DNA of 64,000 nucleotides. It comes from Vannielia litorea (GTDB taxonomy: Bacteria; Pseudomonadota; Alphaproteobacteria; Rhodobacterales; Rhodobacteraceae). The notes below the pieces were generated by a model. That model was not told the origin of the DNA. It searched no databases and was given only the letters and a program-made list of their open reading frames with translations. The position numbers and the translations under genes are program-made. Shown here one piece after another: positions 16,367 to 25,694 of this stretch; position 1 is the first letter of the stretch, and the number at the start of each line of letters is the position of its first letter. The stretch is taken from the NCBI RefSeq assembly GCF_019801175.1, contig NZ_JAHVJR010000001.1:1984001-2048000 (forward strand), written 5' to 3'.

Positions 16367-18636
16367 GCCGCACCGCCCAGCGGCAGCTTCTTCGCCGCGC
16401 CGCTCTTCTTCAGATGCGCCAGCACCTCATCCTTGCCGCCATCCACCGCGATCCGGCCCTGCCCCAGCACCACGATCCGCGACGACAGGCTCAGGATCGG
16501 CAGCCGGTGGGTGGCAATCACCGCCGTCCGGCCCTGCAGCCATGCGCCAAGACGCGCGACCAGTTGCGCCTCAAGCGCCTGATCGAAGGCGGCGGTCGGC
16601 TCGTCGAGCAGCAGCACACCCGGGTCCTGCAACCACAGCCGCGCCCATCCCACACCTTGCCGCTGGCCCACGCTCAGCCCCTCACCACCATCGCGAATGT
16701 CGAGGTCCAGCCCCTTCGGGTGGCTGCGCACGAACTGCCCCAGCCCGGCAAAATCGAGCGCCGCCAGCAGCCGGTCGTCATCGCGCTCCAGCAGGTGCAT
16801 GTTGAGGTTGTCACGCAGCGTGCCCGCCACCAGCCGCACGTCCTGCGCAAGGTAGCCGATGCCGCGCCGCAGGTCGGCGGGGGCGATCTGGCCAATGTCG
16901 GTGCCATCCAGCATCACCCGACCCTCGGTCGGCGCGTAGAGCCCGGTCAGCAGCTTCATCAGCGTCGATTTGCCCGAACCGTTCGAGCCCAGCACCGCGA
17001 GCGTCTCCCCGGCCCGCACCTGAAGCGCCGAGATGTCGAGCACGGGCGCGGCGTCTTCGTCATAGGCAAAGCGCGTGCCAAGCAGCGTGTAGCTCCCCTT
17101 CAGGTGCTCGCGGCGCAGATATTTCCGGCCCTCGGCCACATCCTGCGGCGCCTCGGCCACCCCGTCGAGGCCCGCCAGCGCGTGGCGCACGTTCGACCAG
17201 CGCGACAGGGTCGCCGCCAACTGGCTCAGCGGTGCCAGCGTGCGGCTCGTCAGGATGCCCACGGCGATGATCGTGCCCACGGTGAACTCGCCCGCGAACA
17301 CGAGGAAGGTGCCCATCACCACGGCGGCCACATAGGTCGCCTGCTGCACCCCTTGGCTCCAGAAGGTGAGCGCGGCAGCAAGGCGGCGCTGCTCGGAGGA
17401 CTTCAGCGAAGACAGCGCATTCAACTCGTCCCACGCGCGCATCAGCCGCTCTTCGCCGCGCTGCGCCTTGATCGTGTCCAGCTCGTACACCGCCTCATGC
17501 AGCACCCGGCCCGCCTTCACGTTGGCGCCCTGCGTCTCCTGCGTGAGCTGCATCATCCGCCGCTGCATAAACCAGCCGGGCAGCACCATCAGCGCGCCGC
17601 CGATGATCAGCACCCACACCACCGGCCCCGCGATGGCAGCAACCAGCAACAGGAACAGGCCGATGAACGGCAGGTCCGTCAGCGTCCCGATGGTCCCGGC
17701 GGTAAAGAACTCCCGCACCGAGCCGAACTCCCGCATCGTGGCAAACAGCTCCGAGGGGCTTTGCGCCCGCTTGTCCGAGCGCATCCCCACCACCCGGCTC
17801 ATCAACAGCCGCTGCACGCTCAGCTCGATCGTCCGCCCGCCGCCATCCATCAGCCGCGACCGCGCCACCTTGAGCAGCCCTTCCAGCAAGATCGCCAGCC
17901 CGGCACCAAGCGCCAGCACCCAGAGCGTCGCCATGCTCTGATGCGGGATCACCCGGTCGTAGACCTGAAGCGAAAACAGCGCGACCGAGACCGCCAGCAG
18001 GTTGGCCACCAGTGAGCCAATCGCAATCTCGGCAATGTAGCGGCGGAATCGCGGGAACTCGCCCCAGAACCAATGGGGCTTCTTCGCCCCGGTCTCATGC
18101 GCCGCGGCCACCTCGGCCAGCGTCACCTCGGCCTTCAGCACCCGGCCCGCATAGTGCGGGGCAAACTCGGTCAGTGGCACCACTACCCGGTTATCGGCCC
18201 CGGTCTCGTCATAAACCGTCAGCTCTTCGCCCTGCTGCGAGAGCACCAGCACCAACTGGCCGCGCTTCATCTGGGCGATGGCGGGCCATGTCGCCGGGCT
18301 CGGCTCGGCCTCCCGGCGGATCGCCGCGAGCATCCCGGCCTGGCTCAAGGCGCCCGCCAGCGCCTCCACCGTCACCGGCCGCTCCGCCCCGCCGCTCCGG
18401 GCGATATCCTCGGCAATGTCGCGGCCCAGCAGCTCCTTGCCCAGCAGCCCCGCATAGGTCGCCGCCAGATCGGCGCGCGCCTTCAGCCGCTCCGAATTGC
18501 CGCGCGGCGCAGCCTCCAGCTCTGCAACCGGCGCGGCCACGGCCTCCGCCGGCGCGGCGCCTTGCCTGCCGCCCACAACACCGCGAATGCCAGCCCGGCT
18601 CATCTTCAACTTCAGCGAGGTGCGCGGCGCGGTCAT
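16363..18636 (-). CDS. Type I secretion ABC exporter with C39-like domain (LapB/BapA type)
   Basis: A 757-residue exporter. Residues about 50-150 form a C39-peptidase-like domain (AGALSQAGM, GQLVLVLSQQGEELTVYD) without the catalytic Cys, so it binds substrate rather than cleaving it. A membrane domain of six helices (about 165-430) includes FSLQVYDRVIPHQSMATLW and the family signature FTAGTIGTLTDLPF. The nucleotide-binding domain has Walker A GSNGSGKST (550-558), the LSVGQRQG signature and Walker B VLLLDEPT. The ATG overlapping the tolC stop (ATGA) was chosen over longer upstream readings, which lie inside tolC in another frame. The neighbouring Ig-repeat protein is the likely cargo. This is the transporter type used for giant RTX/Ig adhesins. 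Confidence 0.93.
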   Translation of the reverse strand: MTAPRTSLKLKMSRAGIRGVVGGRQGAAPAEAVAAPVAELEAAPRGNSERLKARADLAATYAGLLGKELLGRDIAEDIARSGGAERPVTVEALAGALSQAGMLAAIRREAEPSPATWPAIAQMKRGQLVLVLSQQGEELTVYDETGADNRVVVPLTEFAPHYAGRVLKAEVTLAEVAAAHETGAKKPHWFWGEFPRFRRYIAEIAIGSLVANLLAVSVALFSLQVYDRVIPHQSMATLWVLALGAGLAILLEGLLKVARSRLMDGGGRTIELSVQRLLMSRVVGMRSDKRAQSPSELFATMREFGSVREFFTAGTIGTLTDLPFIGLFLLLVAAIAGPVVWVLIIGGALMVLPGWFMQRRMMQLTQETQGANVKAGRVLHEAVYELDTIKAQRGEERLMRAWDELNALSSLKSSEQRRLAAALTFWSQGVQQATYVAAVVMGTFLVFAGEFTVGTIIAVGILTSRTLAPLSQLAATLSRWSNVRHALAGLDGVAEAPQDVAEGRKYLRREHLKGSYTLLGTRFAYDEDAAPVLDISALQVRAGETLAVLGSNGSGKSTLMKLLTGLYAPTEGRVMLDGTDIGQIAPADLRRGIGYLAQDVRLVAGTLRDNLNMHLLERDDDRLLAALDFAGLGQFVRSHPKGLDLDIRDGGEGLSVGQRQGVGWARLWLQDPGVLLLDEPTAAFDQALEAQLVARLGAWLQGRTAVIATHRLPILSLSSRIVVLGQGRIAVDGGKDEVLAHLKKSGAAKKLPLGGAA

Positions 18637-19925
18637 ATGCGGCTCCCGTCCACCAGGAGGCCAAGCTCCGCGGCGATCTTCAGTTTCGTCAACGCGGCCT
18701 TGTGGGTCAGGCCCACGCGCTTGGTCTCGGCATCCATCCATGTCTCGAACACGCCCACCACGTCGAGCACCTTGCGCTGCCCGCCGTCATACTGCCGCTG
18801 GTAAAGCTCGTAGTTGCGCCGGGCCTGCGCCGCGAGCCCAGCCTGCTCGGCAGCCTGTCGCTCCGTCGCCGCAAGCTGCTGGCGCAGCGCGGCGAGCTTA
18901 CGGGCGCTCTCCTCGCGGGCCTGCCCCAGCTTCGCCTCCGCGCCCTCCTCGGCAGCCTTAATTGCCCTCAGCCGCGCGGGCGTGCCAAAGCCCAGCCCGT
19001 TCTCCGCGCCCACGGTCAGCACCGGATCGCCGCCGCCATCGCCTACATTCGCCTGCGCCGAAACACCGGGCAGGTAGCCCGCCCGCTCGATTTTTGCCTG
19101 CGCAATGAGCCGGGTCTTGTCGGCCTCGGCCTTCAGCACCCCCAACGTCTTCTCCGCGCCGCCTGGCACCCGCGCCTCGCCCAGCCCACGCAGGCCCTCC
19201 AGCGGGCGGGCCGACATCGCATTCAGCTCCGCCAGCGCCGTGGCCGCCGTCTCGTCCCCCGCCTGCATCGCGGCGCTCACCTCGGCCCGCTTCTGGCGCA
19301 TGACCGACAGCTCCGAAAGGTCAGAGACCCCGCCACTCACCCGCTGCTCCATCACCCATTCGAAGTGCTTCATCTTCTCCAGCCCCGAGGCGGCCACGGC
19401 GGCCTCGGCCCGGCCCTGCTCGGCAGTGATATGCAGCGTGAGCGCGGTAAGCACGCGGGCGTTGGTATCCTCGGCCAGCACCACCGCGGCATGCTCAACA
19501 TCGGCGGCGGCAAAGGCGCGCTCGGCCTTCTTCCGGCCGCCCTGCCAGATCACCTGATCGACGATGATGGAGGTCACCAGATCGCCCAGCGACGAGAGTG
19601 ACACGCTCGGCCCGATGCTGGGCAGCCAGTTCTTTTCGGCGGCCACGGCCCGCAGCTTGGCTGCCCGCAGCTCGGCCTCGGCGGCGCGGGCATTGGCCGC
19701 GAGCACGGCATCCGCCACCTGCGCATAGGCCGACCCCGGCGCAATCACCGAGCGGCGGCGCAGCAGATCGGCGATCACCACGCTCTCAGAGGCCTCCGCC
19801 TGCCCAAGCGCGGGGGCCGCCGGGTCCCGCGCCGCACGCGAAGCTTCCCCGCCCCCAAGGCAGCCCGAAAGCAGCGCCAGAACGGCACCCGATAGCCCTA
19901 GTCTGCTCATCGCGGGGCGCATCAC
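18633..19925 (-). CDS. TolC-family outer membrane lipoprotein of a type I secretion system
   Basis: A 430-residue TolC-like efflux protein. The N-terminus is a lipoprotein signal with lipobox LSGC (residues 19-22; Cys22 is the predicted lipidation site). Two repeated helical halves with coiled-coil character follow (around 60-240 and 265-420), including LAALRQQLAATERQAAEQAG and NYELYQRQYDGGQRKVLDVV, a typical TolC C-terminal element. Classical HlyB/D partner TolC is not lipidated, so this is the OprM/LapE-like variant. AGGAGG lies 4 nt (first ATG) or 7 nt (second ATG) upstream. It is the first gene of the exporter operon and is preceded on the same strand by the Ig-repeat gene 79 bp away. Confidence 0.9.
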   Translation of the reverse strand: MMRPAMSRLGLSGAVLALLSGCLGGGEASRAARDPAAPALGQAEASESVVIADLLRRRSVIAPGSAYAQVADAVLAANARAAEAELRAAKLRAVAAEKNWLPSIGPSVSLSSLGDLVTSIIVDQVIWQGGRKKAERAFAAADVEHAAVVLAEDTNARVLTALTLHITAEQGRAEAAVAASGLEKMKHFEWVMEQRVSGGVSDLSELSVMRQKRAEVSAAMQAGDETAATALAELNAMSARPLEGLRGLGEARVPGGAEKTLGVLKAEADKTRLIAQAKIERAGYLPGVSAQANVGDGGGDPVLTVGAENGLGFGTPARLRAIKAAEEGAEAKLGQAREESARKLAALRQQLAATERQAAEQAGLAAQARRNYELYQRQYDGGQRKVLDVVGVFETWMDAETKRVGLTHKAALTKLKIAAELGLLVDGSRI

Positions 19926-20004
19926 GCCTCCTGTCCCTGCCTCTGCCCGGGCGGCGCCTCTGCCGTGCGCCGTCCCGGAAACCGCTCCCGATCCGCCAGC
20001 GGGA

Positions 20005-23000
20005 TCACACCAGCGCCGGGTTCACCTGAATGTCGTGGTCGATGACAAGCGTGCCCTCGCCCAGCGTGTACACATCGTAGCTCTCACCCTCGATCACCCG
20101 CGTCTCCCCCGTCGCCGTGGCGCCGCTGGCGTGGATGATGTCGTCATTGCCGCCATGGATGGTCAGCTCATTGGTAAAGCTCGACAGCCCCGCCAGTTGC
20201 TCCGGGGTGATCGTCAGCTCGGCCTCCGAGGCGAACTGGAGGTCTACCGCCTGAATGTCGAACTGCCCGAGGCCGGGGTTGGTGAGGTTCACCACCGAGT
20301 TGCCCGGTTCTTCCATCACAAAGAGCGTGCCCGCGTGGTTGCCCGCCGCATCGGTCGAGGTGACGACAAGGTGCGAACCGGTCGGGATCGCCTCGTTGAA
20401 GTCAAAGATCAGCTCGCCCCATTCCTCATCGATCTCCAGATCGTAGGAAACGGTGCTCACGTTGCCATTGGCATCGATCCGCTGAACCTCGGTGATGTCG
20501 TCATTGATCGCGGTGCCAATGTCACGCACCCCGGTCCCGCCCTGACTGAAGCTCAGGATCACCGGCGCATCCGGGTTCTCGGTATCCACTGCAACCGTGG
20601 TGCTCTCGGTCCGGGTGTTGCCCGCCGCATCCGTGGCGACCACCGTGGCCATGCTCTCGTACTCGCCTGCCGGGATCTCGCCCGTGGCAAAGGCCACCGT
20701 CCAGTTGCCCGCCGCATCGACCGTCGCCGCATGGGTGGTGCCCTCGAAGCTGACGATCACGCTGGAGCCCGCCTCGACCGTACCGGTGAAGGTCACGCCC
20801 TGCGCCTGCTCCGCCGCGTTGACCGTGTCGTCACCCGCCACCGTGCCGATGGTCAGCGGCTCCACGTAGGTGTCGATCTGCACCGCGTCGTTGATCGCTG
20901 CGCGGTTGCCCGCCGGATCGGTCGCCACAGCGGTGATCTGCGCGGCGTAATCGCCATCGGGCACCTCGCCGGGCGCGAAGCTGGTGAACCACGTTCCATC
21001 CGCCAGAACCACCGCCTGATGGGTCACGCCCGCCAGCGACACCGCCACCGTGCTGCCCGGCTCCACCGTGCCCGAAAGCTGGATGCCGGTGCCGTATTCG
21101 ACCGCGTTCACGATGTCATCAACCGCAATCGGCCCGTCCAGCGTGAGGCTGGTGATCCGGTCCACCTCGATGCTGCCCGTCGCCAGCGCCTGATTGCCCG
21201 CCATGTCGGTCGCGGTGACAGAAACGCTCGCCACCGTCTCCCCCGCCGGGATGTCGCCGGGCTGGAAGGTGACCTGCCAGTTGCCATCGCCCGCCACCAT
21301 TGCCGGGCGGGTCACCCCCGCGAATGTCACCTGAACCACGGCCCCCGGCTCTCCGGTCCCGGTCAGGACAAAGCCGTTCAGCGCCTCTTCGGCGTTGATG
21401 ATCCCGTCACCCTCGACCTGCGTGTTCACGCTCACCGCCGTCTGGGTGTCGATCCGCACCACATCCGTCGCGGTCGAGCTGTTGCCCGCCCGGTCGGTCG
21501 CGGTCACCGTCACCGGCGCATCATAGGTGCCCGGCACGATCTGCCCGCCGCTGAAGGTCGCGGACCAGCTGCCATCAGCAGCCACCACGGCGGGAACGGC
21601 AAAGCCGCCCATCTGCACCAGCACCGTCGATCCCGGCTCGGTGGTGCCCGTCAGCGTGATGCCCGTTCCGGCCTCCGCTTCGTTCACAACATCATCCGCC
21701 GTCACCGGCGCGCCCGAGATCGCCACCCAGCCCTGCGTATCCACCTCCACGGTGGTCGCCGCGCTCGAGGTGTTGCCATTGGCCGAAACCGCCGTGGCGC
21801 TCACGTTCATCTCGTATTCACCGGCAGGGAAGGCCTGCGGCGGAAAGGTCACCACCCATCCGCCCGCGACATCCACCACGGCGTTGTAATTCTGCCCGTT
21901 CATGCCGATCGTCACCGCCGAGCCCGGCAGCGTGGTGCCGCTCATCGAGATCGGCTGACCGGACTCGAGCGCATTCACGATGTCATCCGCTGTCACCGGC
22001 GCGCCGGAAAATTCGACAAAGCCCAGCGTGTCCACCACGAGGCTGCCGCCCGCCGTCGCCGTGTTGCCTGCCGCGTCCGTGGCCGTCACGGTGATGGCAG
22101 AGGTATAGTCCCCCTCGGCAATCTGCGCAGGCGTCAGCGCAAGGCTCCACGCGCCATTGGCACCCACCGTCGCGGCATATACCGCCTGACCGATCTGCAC
22201 CTCTACCGCGTTGCCCGGCTGGGTCGTGCCGGTCAGCGTCAGGCCACCATCGCGGTCGCTCGCGTTTATCACCCCATCAGCGCCCGCATAGCCCGGATCG
22301 AGGGTCACATGGGTCACCGTGTCCACCGTCCAGCTCCCGCTGGCAGTCGTCACATTGCCATATCCATCGGTCGCCGTGGCGGTCAGAACCGCCTCGTATT
22401 CTCCGCTGAACGTGCCGGGGGCAAAACTCACGCTCCAGCTGCCATCCCCGGCCACTGTGGCCGGGTAGTCCTGCCCGCCGAAGCTGACAACCACGCTCGA
22501 CCCCGGCTGCGTCGTGCCGGTAAAGCTGATGCTCTGGCCCGCCTCCGCGCCGTTGATCGTGTAATCCCCGCCAAAGTTGAGGTCATCGAAGGCCACCGCG
22601 CCAAGGGTATCGACCACCAGCACATCGCCATAGGTCGCGGAGTTGCCTACCGCATCCACCGCGTAAACGCTGATATCGGCCTCGTATTCCCCCTCGGGGG
22701 CGGCATCGGGGCCAAAGGTGACCTCCCAGGTGCCGCTCTCGCCCACGGTGATCTCGGTGGCCACGCCGCCCACCGTCACAACAAGCACCGCGCCCGGCTC
22801 AGAGGTGCCGGTCACCACCACGCCCTCGGCATGGTCCTCGCCGTTGAAGGCATCCCCGGTCGATTGAACGCCGGAGGTAAAACTCACATCCGGGGGCACG
22901 GTGTCGATCAGCACATCCGGGCCGGTCAGCACAACCTCGTCGCCGCCCTGATCGGTGGTGACCACCTCCACCACGTAGCTGCCATCCTCGGGCAGCGTGT

Positions 23001-23706
23001 CGCCGGTGAAGATCACCTCCCAGCCGCCATCCTCGCCCACGGTCACGACTTGGGTCACATCGCCCGCCGTCACCGTCACATCCTCGCCCGGCACGCCGGT
23101 GCCGGTCACCGGGAAGCCCGGCTCCGGGTCATCGTCGCCGCCGAGCACCCAGTCGCCTGGATCGACGGTCACATCATACACCGGGCCACCGCCCCCGCCG
23201 CCGCCGTCACCGCCACCAACGCCGGTGATAACACCGCCCACGCCGATCAGGCCGGGCACGATCCCGCCGCCCATACCACCGATGCCAAAGAGGCCGGTGT
23301 CAAACTGGGCGGCCATGACCTCCGGCTCGTCGTAATGGATCAGCTCGTCGCTCGGGCTCCATTTGCCCCAGGTCGCCTCGCGCTGATACAGCGCATACAT
23401 CTCGTCATCGGCACCCTGGCTCAGCTCCACCGCCACCAGCTCGCCGCCCTTGGAGAGATACAGCGCGTTCTCGCCGTCAAAGTAGCCCGCCAGCCGGATC
23501 GCCGAGCCATCGGCGAGCGCGATCACCAGATCATCGCCGTCGCGCGTGTAGGACGAGATATCCGCCGAGGTGAGATGCAGCGAAACCTGCTGCCCGTTGC
23601 CCACGTTCAACCGCGTGCCGACCCCATCCTCACCAAAACTGCCATTGGAAACGTTGCCCGCGAGATCGCGGACCACAAAATTGATCGCCTGCATCGTAAC
23701 CGCCAT
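20005..23706 (-). CDS. BapA-like Ig-repeat surface protein, probable type I secretion substrate
   Basis: A 1233-residue protein. The N-terminal 130 residues (VVRDLAGNVSNGSFGEDGV...) match the BapA prefix-type domain. A Gly-rich linker (about 140-170) precedes about nine 90-100-residue bacterial Ig-like repeats, each with a GTTxPGSxVxVxxGG core, a DGSWxVxF turn and a closing VDT strand. The C-terminus (LTIHGGNDDIIHASG, YDVYTLGEGTLVIDHDIQV) looks like the uncleaved type I secretion signal of such adhesins. There is no Sec signal and no calcium-binding RTX block. It lies just upstream of the exporter operon on the same strand and probably supports biofilm or surface attachment. The DNA repeats themselves are diverged. 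The start is either this ATG or the Met four codons later. Confidence 0.85.
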   Translation of the reverse strand: MAVTMQAINFVVRDLAGNVSNGSFGEDGVGTRLNVGNGQQVSLHLTSADISSYTRDGDDLVIALADGSAIRLAGYFDGENALYLSKGGELVAVELSQGADDEMYALYQREATWGKWSPSDELIHYDEPEVMAAQFDTGLFGIGGMGGGIVPGLIGVGGVITGVGGGDGGGGGGGPVYDVTVDPGDWVLGGDDDPEPGFPVTGTGVPGEDVTVTAGDVTQVVTVGEDGGWEVIFTGDTLPEDGSYVVEVVTTDQGGDEVVLTGPDVLIDTVPPDVSFTSGVQSTGDAFNGEDHAEGVVVTGTSEPGAVLVVTVGGVATEITVGESGTWEVTFGPDAAPEGEYEADISVYAVDAVGNSATYGDVLVVDTLGAVAFDDLNFGGDYTINGAEAGQSISFTGTTQPGSSVVVSFGGQDYPATVAGDGSWSVSFAPGTFSGEYEAVLTATATDGYGNVTTASGSWTVDTVTHVTLDPGYAGADGVINASDRDGGLTLTGTTQPGNAVEVQIGQAVYAATVGANGAWSLALTPAQIAEGDYTSAITVTATDAAGNTATAGGSLVVDTLGFVEFSGAPVTADDIVNALESGQPISMSGTTLPGSAVTIGMNGQNYNAVVDVAGGWVVTFPPQAFPAGEYEMNVSATAVSANGNTSSAATTVEVDTQGWVAISGAPVTADDVVNEAEAGTGITLTGTTEPGSTVLVQMGGFAVPAVVAADGSWSATFSGGQIVPGTYDAPVTVTATDRAGNSSTATDVVRIDTQTAVSVNTQVEGDGIINAEEALNGFVLTGTGEPGAVVQVTFAGVTRPAMVAGDGNWQVTFQPGDIPAGETVASVSVTATDMAGNQALATGSIEVDRITSLTLDGPIAVDDIVNAVEYGTGIQLSGTVEPGSTVAVSLAGVTHQAVVLADGTWFTSFAPGEVPDGDYAAQITAVATDPAGNRAAINDAVQIDTYVEPLTIGTVAGDDTVNAAEQAQGVTFTGTVEAGSSVIVSFEGTTHAATVDAAGNWTVAFATGEIPAGEYESMATVVATDAAGNTRTESTTVAVDTENPDAPVILSFSQGGTGVRDIGTAINDDITEVQRIDANGNVSTVSYDLEIDEEWGELIFDFNEAIPTGSHLVVTSTDAAGNHAGTLFVMEEPGNSVVNLTNPGLGQFDIQAVDLQFASEAELTITPEQLAGLSSFTNELTIHGGNDDIIHASGATATGETRVIEGESYDVYTLGEGTLVIDHDIQVNPALV

Positions 23707-24028
23707 TTATCAGCCCGGCATCTTTTTGCGCCGGTGCGTTTTATAGAAAACTGCCCAATATCTTGTTGATCAGGCGTAACTCACCACTCTGCCTGCCAGA
23801 TATACAGAATGATTCGAAAAAACAAAGCGGAAAATGGCCGATCGCCGAGCGGATCACCCTTGGGTTGAAAAATCCAGCAACCCCAAGATGTTGTATGCGA
23901 TTTGCATGAATTGGCACCGGGGCAAAGACCGCCCTTTCGGGCCGCATCGGCACGCCAACCGGCCTGTTTTCGCCAGTCTGCACCCGCCATTCTCCGGCAA
24001 AGGTCAAGCCATCCTGTGGCGGAAATCC
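23707..24028. other. Intergenic region between murD and the Ig-repeat gene (322 bp)
   Basis: Notably A/T-richer than its surroundings. It contains a 9-bp imperfect hairpin (CTTGGGTTG at 23859 / CAACCCCAAG at 23878, one bulged C) that could end murD transcription on the minus strand. A minus-strand TATAAA-like element lies near 23740, some 35-40 bp before the Ig-repeat gene, but I could not pair it with a convincing -35 box. No coding potential is apparent. Confidence 0.5.
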
Positions 24029-25432
24029 CTACCCCAGCGCCGCCTTCACCCGCGCGGCAAAATCCTCGCCGCGCTTCTCGAAGCTGTCGTATTGGTCAAA
24101 GCTCGCCGCAGCCGGTGCCAGCAGCACAACCTCGCCCGGCTGCGCCTCTTCCACCGCCCGCGCCACGGCCCGCTCCATCGTGCCGCAGACCTCGGCCTCC
24201 ACGCCGGACCCGAGCCGCATGGCAAAGCCCTCGGCCTCGCGCCCGATCACATAGGCCTTCACCACATTGGCCAGCCCCGCGTGCAGCCCCTCCAGCCCGC
24301 CTTCCTTCTCCAGCCCGCCGCAGATCCAACGTATGCCCGAAAAAGCCGCCAGCGCCTTGGCCGCGCTGTCCACATTCGTCGCCTTGCTGTCGTTGACGTA
24401 AACCACGCCCCCCGCCTCGGCGATCCGCTGCGAGCGGTGCGGCAGCCCGGCAAAGCTCCTGAACGCGCGTTCAATTTCCTTCGGCCCCAGCCCCAGCGTC
24501 CTGCAAGCCGCATAGGCCGCGCAGGCGTTCTGGTGGTTGTGCGCCCCCGGCAGCCCCGGAATATCCCGCAGATCGACCGAGGCCACCTGCCGCCCCTTGC
24601 GCCACTCCGCCAAAAACCCCTTGCGTGCAAACACCGTCCAGCCCGCGCCTGCCAGCTTCTGCCCGCTGCTGACCCGGATCACCCGGTCATCTCCCGGCCC
24701 CTCGGCCATCTGCCCGGCAAGGTAGCGCCCCTCCGGCTCGTCCACGCCAATCACCGCCCGGTCCGGCCCGCCCTCCGCAAAGAGCCGCCGCTTCGCCGCG
24801 AAGTAGCCGCCATAGCCGCCGTGCCGGTCAAGGTGATCGGGGCTCAGATTGGTGAACACCGCCACATCCGGCGTCAGCGCCCGCGCCAGATCGGTCTGGT
24901 AGCTCGACAGCTCCAGCACCACCACACCGCCATCGCCCGCAGGCTCGATATCCAGCACCCCGCGCCCGATATTGCCCGCCAGTTGCGCCTCGCGCCCCGC
25001 CTCGGTGAGAATGTGATGGATCAGCGCCGAGGTCGTGCTCTTCCCGTTCGAGCCAGTCACCGCCACCACCTTCGGCGCCACGTCGAACCGGTCCCACTCC
25101 CCGGTGGCGAACGACCGGAAGAACAGCCCGATGTCATTGTCCACCGGCACCCCCTCCGCCATCGCCGCGGCAATCGCGGCATGTGGCGCGGGGTAAAGGT
25201 GCGGAATGCCGGGCGAGGTCACAAGGCAGGCCACGCCCTCGAAGGCACCGGGCTTCGACAGGTCGCGCAGCGCGATCCCTTCGGCCTCCGCCGCCGCCCG
25301 CCCGCTCTCGCCATCGTCCCAGCCGATCACCTCAGCGCCGCCCGCGGCCAATGCCCGTGCCGCCGTCAGGCCAGACCGCCCCAGCCCCAGCACCGCCACC
25401 GTGGCTCCATCAAACCCGCGCACAGGGATCAT
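24029..25432 (-). CDS. murD: UDP-N-acetylmuramoyl-L-alanine--D-glutamate ligase MurD
   Basis: A 467-residue Mur ligase that adds D-glutamate to UDP-MurNAc-L-Ala in the cytoplasm with ATP. The Rossmann-like N-terminus has VAVLGLGRSGLTAARAL. The central ATPase domain has VAVTGSNGKSTTSALIHHIL with the P-loop GSNGKST. Further conserved elements are NLSPDHLDRHG and, in the C-terminal domain, NDSKATNVDSAAKAL and LLAPAAASFDQYDSFEKRG. Length is typical. It is the last recognisable dcw gene here; ftsW, murG and murC do not follow as they do in many bacteria, being replaced by the Ig-repeat/type I secretion module. A 262-bp gap with a long inverted repeat separates it from the SDR gene upstream. Confidence 0.96.
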   Translation of the reverse strand: MIPVRGFDGATVAVLGLGRSGLTAARALAAGGAEVIGWDDGESGRAAAEAEGIALRDLSKPGAFEGVACLVTSPGIPHLYPAPHAAIAAAMAEGVPVDNDIGLFFRSFATGEWDRFDVAPKVVAVTGSNGKSTTSALIHHILTEAGREAQLAGNIGRGVLDIEPAGDGGVVVLELSSYQTDLARALTPDVAVFTNLSPDHLDRHGGYGGYFAAKRRLFAEGGPDRAVIGVDEPEGRYLAGQMAEGPGDDRVIRVSSGQKLAGAGWTVFARKGFLAEWRKGRQVASVDLRDIPGLPGAHNHQNACAAYAACRTLGLGPKEIERAFRSFAGLPHRSQRIAEAGGVVYVNDSKATNVDSAAKALAAFSGIRWICGGLEKEGGLEGLHAGLANVVKAYVIGREAEGFAMRLGSGVEAEVCGTMERAVARAVEEAQPGEVVLLAPAAASFDQYDSFEKRGEDFAARVKAALG

Positions 25433-25582
25433 CGCACCGCCTCCAAAAGCCTTCGCTCCTGCCTACATCCAAGCGCACCCGCCCGCAATCGCGCCCGGCC
25501 CGCTGCATTTTCTTGCTGAAAATATCTCACCCCAACCGCACCACCCGCGCACCATCCGATCAGGCGCGCAACGGCGCAACTC

Positions 25583-25693
25583 GGGCGGGGTGGCGGCGCG
25601 GGGTGTGTGCCTCTCGCACGTCGCTGGCGCGACATGCTGCCGGCCGGTGCCCGCTTCGCGGACCTCGTTGGCGGGAGCGCCGCCACCCCGCCC
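25583..25693. repeat. Long inverted repeat (17-bp arms) enclosing small hairpins
   Basis: Two perfect 17-bp arms (25583-25599 and 25677-25693) enclose 77 nt that hold three smaller self-complementary segments: GTGC/GCAC (25607/25616), GTCGC/GCGAC (25620/25629) and the palindrome CCGGCCGG at 25640. The right arm ends 1 bp before the SDR stop codon. Transcribed from the SDR side, it would fold as a closed multi-branch structure. This could be a terminator, an RNA processing site or a dispersed palindromic element. I see no second copy in this window. Confidence 0.65.
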
Positions 25694-25694
25694 C

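Noticed and set aside
15335..18015. Long plus-strand frames opposite the type I secretion genes
   Set aside because: His/Arg/Gln-rich shadows of HlyD and ABC exporter genes.
20035..23769. A 1244-codon open frame antisense to the Ig-repeat gene
   Set aside because: His/Arg-rich composition with no family motif; it arises from the third-position GC bias of the real gene.
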